A stretch of 5,076 nucleotides of DNA, from assembly GCA_003531115.1 (NCBI GenBank), contig DQHT01000063.1, positions 2,426-7,501 of the forward strand, written 5' to 3'. Positions 4,472 to 5,076 of this stretch are shown one piece after another; the first letter of the stretch is position 1; each line of letters begins with the position of its first letter. Under the pieces are notes generated by a model. It was not told the origin of the DNA, did not search any database, and saw only the letters and a program-made list of their open reading frames with translations. Both the position numbers and the translations under genes were made by a program. The DNA is from Bacteroidota bacterium (lineage in GTDB: Bacteria > Bacteroidota > Bacteroidia > UBA8524).

Positions 4472-4846
4472 ATGACGAACATAAAAAGAGCCCATAGGAA
4501 CTTAATAATAGCTGCCAGCTGTTTTGTCCTATTCACTGTGCATTCTTGTAAAAAAACCTCTGTGATAAGCGGTGATCGAAAAGTCGAACGGTTTCGAGAT
4601 AGTTGCAAATACCTTGGGCAATTTTACGCGCAAGATTCCTGCGTTAAGTTACGTTTATTTGATAGCATATCTTCTACGGCCTATTCGAGCGAATGTCTGG
4701 GAAAAATGATTCGGTATTTTGAAAATTCTACTGGTATTAAATCCTTGGCGTCATATGGACCTGGTGGTTATTATTATAATCCAGAAAAGGAGGTGAATAG
4801 ACAAACGGATTTAAAAAACTGGAAGAAAGCGCTTTTATGTGAGTAG
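4472..4846 (+). CDS. Small putative lipoprotein, function unknown
   Basis: 124 aa from ATG 4472 to TAG 4844-4846. A basic start (MTNIKRAHRN) and hydrophobic stretch (11-23) end in VHSC, a type II signal-peptidase lipobox with Cys26 as lipidated residue; KK follows. The mature part has three further Cys (45, 57, 75). Its C-terminal half reads MIRYFENSTGIKS, then DLKNWKKALLCE. This resembles, from memory, a pattern of small Bacteroidota proteins ending in TGI, a Gly/Tyr stretch and D-x-x-x-W-K-x-W. Here the last W-plus-tail part seems replaced, so the C-terminus may be slightly truncated. Base composition is more AT-rich than the other genes, and hairpin repeats flank it on both sides, both suggesting an acquired gene. 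No function can be given. Confidence 0.6.
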   Translation: MTNIKRAHRNLIIAASCFVLFTVHSCKKTSVISGDRKVERFRDSCKYLGQFYAQDSCVKLRLFDSISSTAYSSECLGKMIRYFENSTGIKSLASYGPGGYYYNPEKEVNRQTDLKNWKKALLCE

Positions 4847-4849
4847 CGT

Positions 4850-4872
4850 TGGTAGCCCTGAGGGGAATCGAA
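4850..4872 (-). pseudogene. tRNA 3'-end-like fragment with CCA
   Basis: On the - strand TTCGATT, CCCCT, CAGGGCT, A and CCA fit exactly the lengths of T-loop, T-stem 3' strand, acceptor 3' strand, discriminator and CCA. The five bases before the loop (AAAAG) cannot pair with CCCCT beyond one position, so the 5' part of the tRNA is missing. It lies four bases after the lipoprotein stop. Such 3' ends are typical remains of integration at tRNA genes. Confidence 0.35.
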
Positions 4873-4939
4873 CTTTTTGCCTTTCTTATCCATCCGTTTA
4901 AGAACATAAAAATAGCTTATTGATCGATTGAAACCCTCA

Positions 4940-4998
4940 CCCTTCAGAAAATTCGTCTTTTCCGAGGGCAATGTCCGCTTATCCGGACATTTTTTTTC
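4940..4998. repeat. Right composite hairpin repeat
   Basis: CCCTTCAGAAAA (4940-4951) pairs imperfectly with TTTTCCGAGGG (4958-4968) around TTCGTC, the reverse complement of the left copy's GACGAA loop. The GTCCG/CGGAC hairpin with loop CTTATC follows. By my hand alignment 39 of 52 positions agree between 4947-4998 reversed and 4265-4316. Most mismatches arise because the second hairpin keeps the same orientation in both copies. Confidence 0.8.
4970..4997 (+). terminator. Rho-independent terminator within the right repeat
   Basis: AATGTCCG (4970-4977) and CGGACATT (4984-4991) form an 8-bp stem with a 6-nt loop, running directly into eight T residues (4990-4997). It lies 124 nt beyond the lipoprotein stop on the same strand and would end that transcript. 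Confidence 0.75.
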
Positions 4999-5046
4999 AA
5001 GCCTCCCGGATAGGCGAGCCGGCAATTCCTCACTGGAAAAATAAAA

Positions 5047-5073
5047 CCTCCGCGCCCTTGGTGCGCCACGAGG
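5047..5073. repeat. GC-rich hairpin at the window's right edge
   Basis: CCTC (5047-5050) pairs with GAGG (5070-5073) and GCGC (5052-5055) with GCGC (5063-5066), around a loop containing CCTTGG. The wording resembles intergenic repeats with alternating GCGCC and CTTGG motifs, but it is cut by the window end and its extent is unknown. Confidence 0.4.
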
Positions 5074-5076
5074 CGT

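Noticed and set aside
4408..4608. Minus-strand 66-codon frame over the lipoprotein start
   Set aside because: It runs opposite the signal peptide and A-rich leader; its Phe-rich hydrophobic translation is the expected by-product.
4379..4650. Integron attC site, from ACTTAAC near 4380 and GTTAAGT near 4644
   Set aside because: These 7-mers match loose consensus by chance; there is no paired inner structure between them and the second lies within the lipoprotein gene.

Overview
The window reads as a chromosomal segment of a Bacteroidota bacterium. The evidence is protein-level resemblance to families common there, starts without clear Shine-Dalgarno sequences, and one well-formed Bacteroidetes-type promoter (TTG, 19 nt, TAnnTTTG). 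Some repeat styles recall Saprospiria or Cytophagia, but that placement is a guess. No genus can be named from sequence alone.

Left part (1-1703, + strand): the 3' two thirds of a YbdL/KAT-like methionine/glutamine aminotransferase are followed, after a 138-bp gap with a hairpin and a larger foldable element, by a YafV/NIT2-like omega-amidase. Together they make the glutamine transaminase/omega-amidase couple: the first reaminates 4-methylthio-2-oxobutanoate to methionine using glutamine, and the second hydrolyses the resulting 2-oxoglutaramate to 2-oxoglutarate and ammonia.

Middle part (1625-4109, - strand): four genes run right to left. They are a GbsR/MarR-type winged-helix regulator, a 127-aa four-helix membrane protein, a 117-aa three-helix membrane protein, and a TIGR01777/YfcH-type NAD(P)-dependent epimerase-like SDR. 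Near-identical palindromes (CTTTCA-N8-TGAAAG) lie before the regulator and before the first membrane gene. This suggests one regulator controlling itself and the downstream cassette. The last two genes overlap by 11 nt. The SDR gene ends 79 nt inside the convergent amidase gene and carries an in-frame palindromic repeat that adds about 21 residues after its first Rossmann strand. A related repeat lies in the gap between the two membrane genes.

Right part (4110-5076): this is a repeat-rich accessory stretch. It holds GAGCGGG direct repeats, three fragments resembling tRNA 3' ends, and a pair of composite two-hairpin repeats in inverted arrangement. These bracket a short AT-rich lipoprotein gene of unknown function (4472-4846). 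The right repeat contains a strong intrinsic terminator. The layout looks like an insertion or recombination hot spot, but no transposase or integrase gene is visible.
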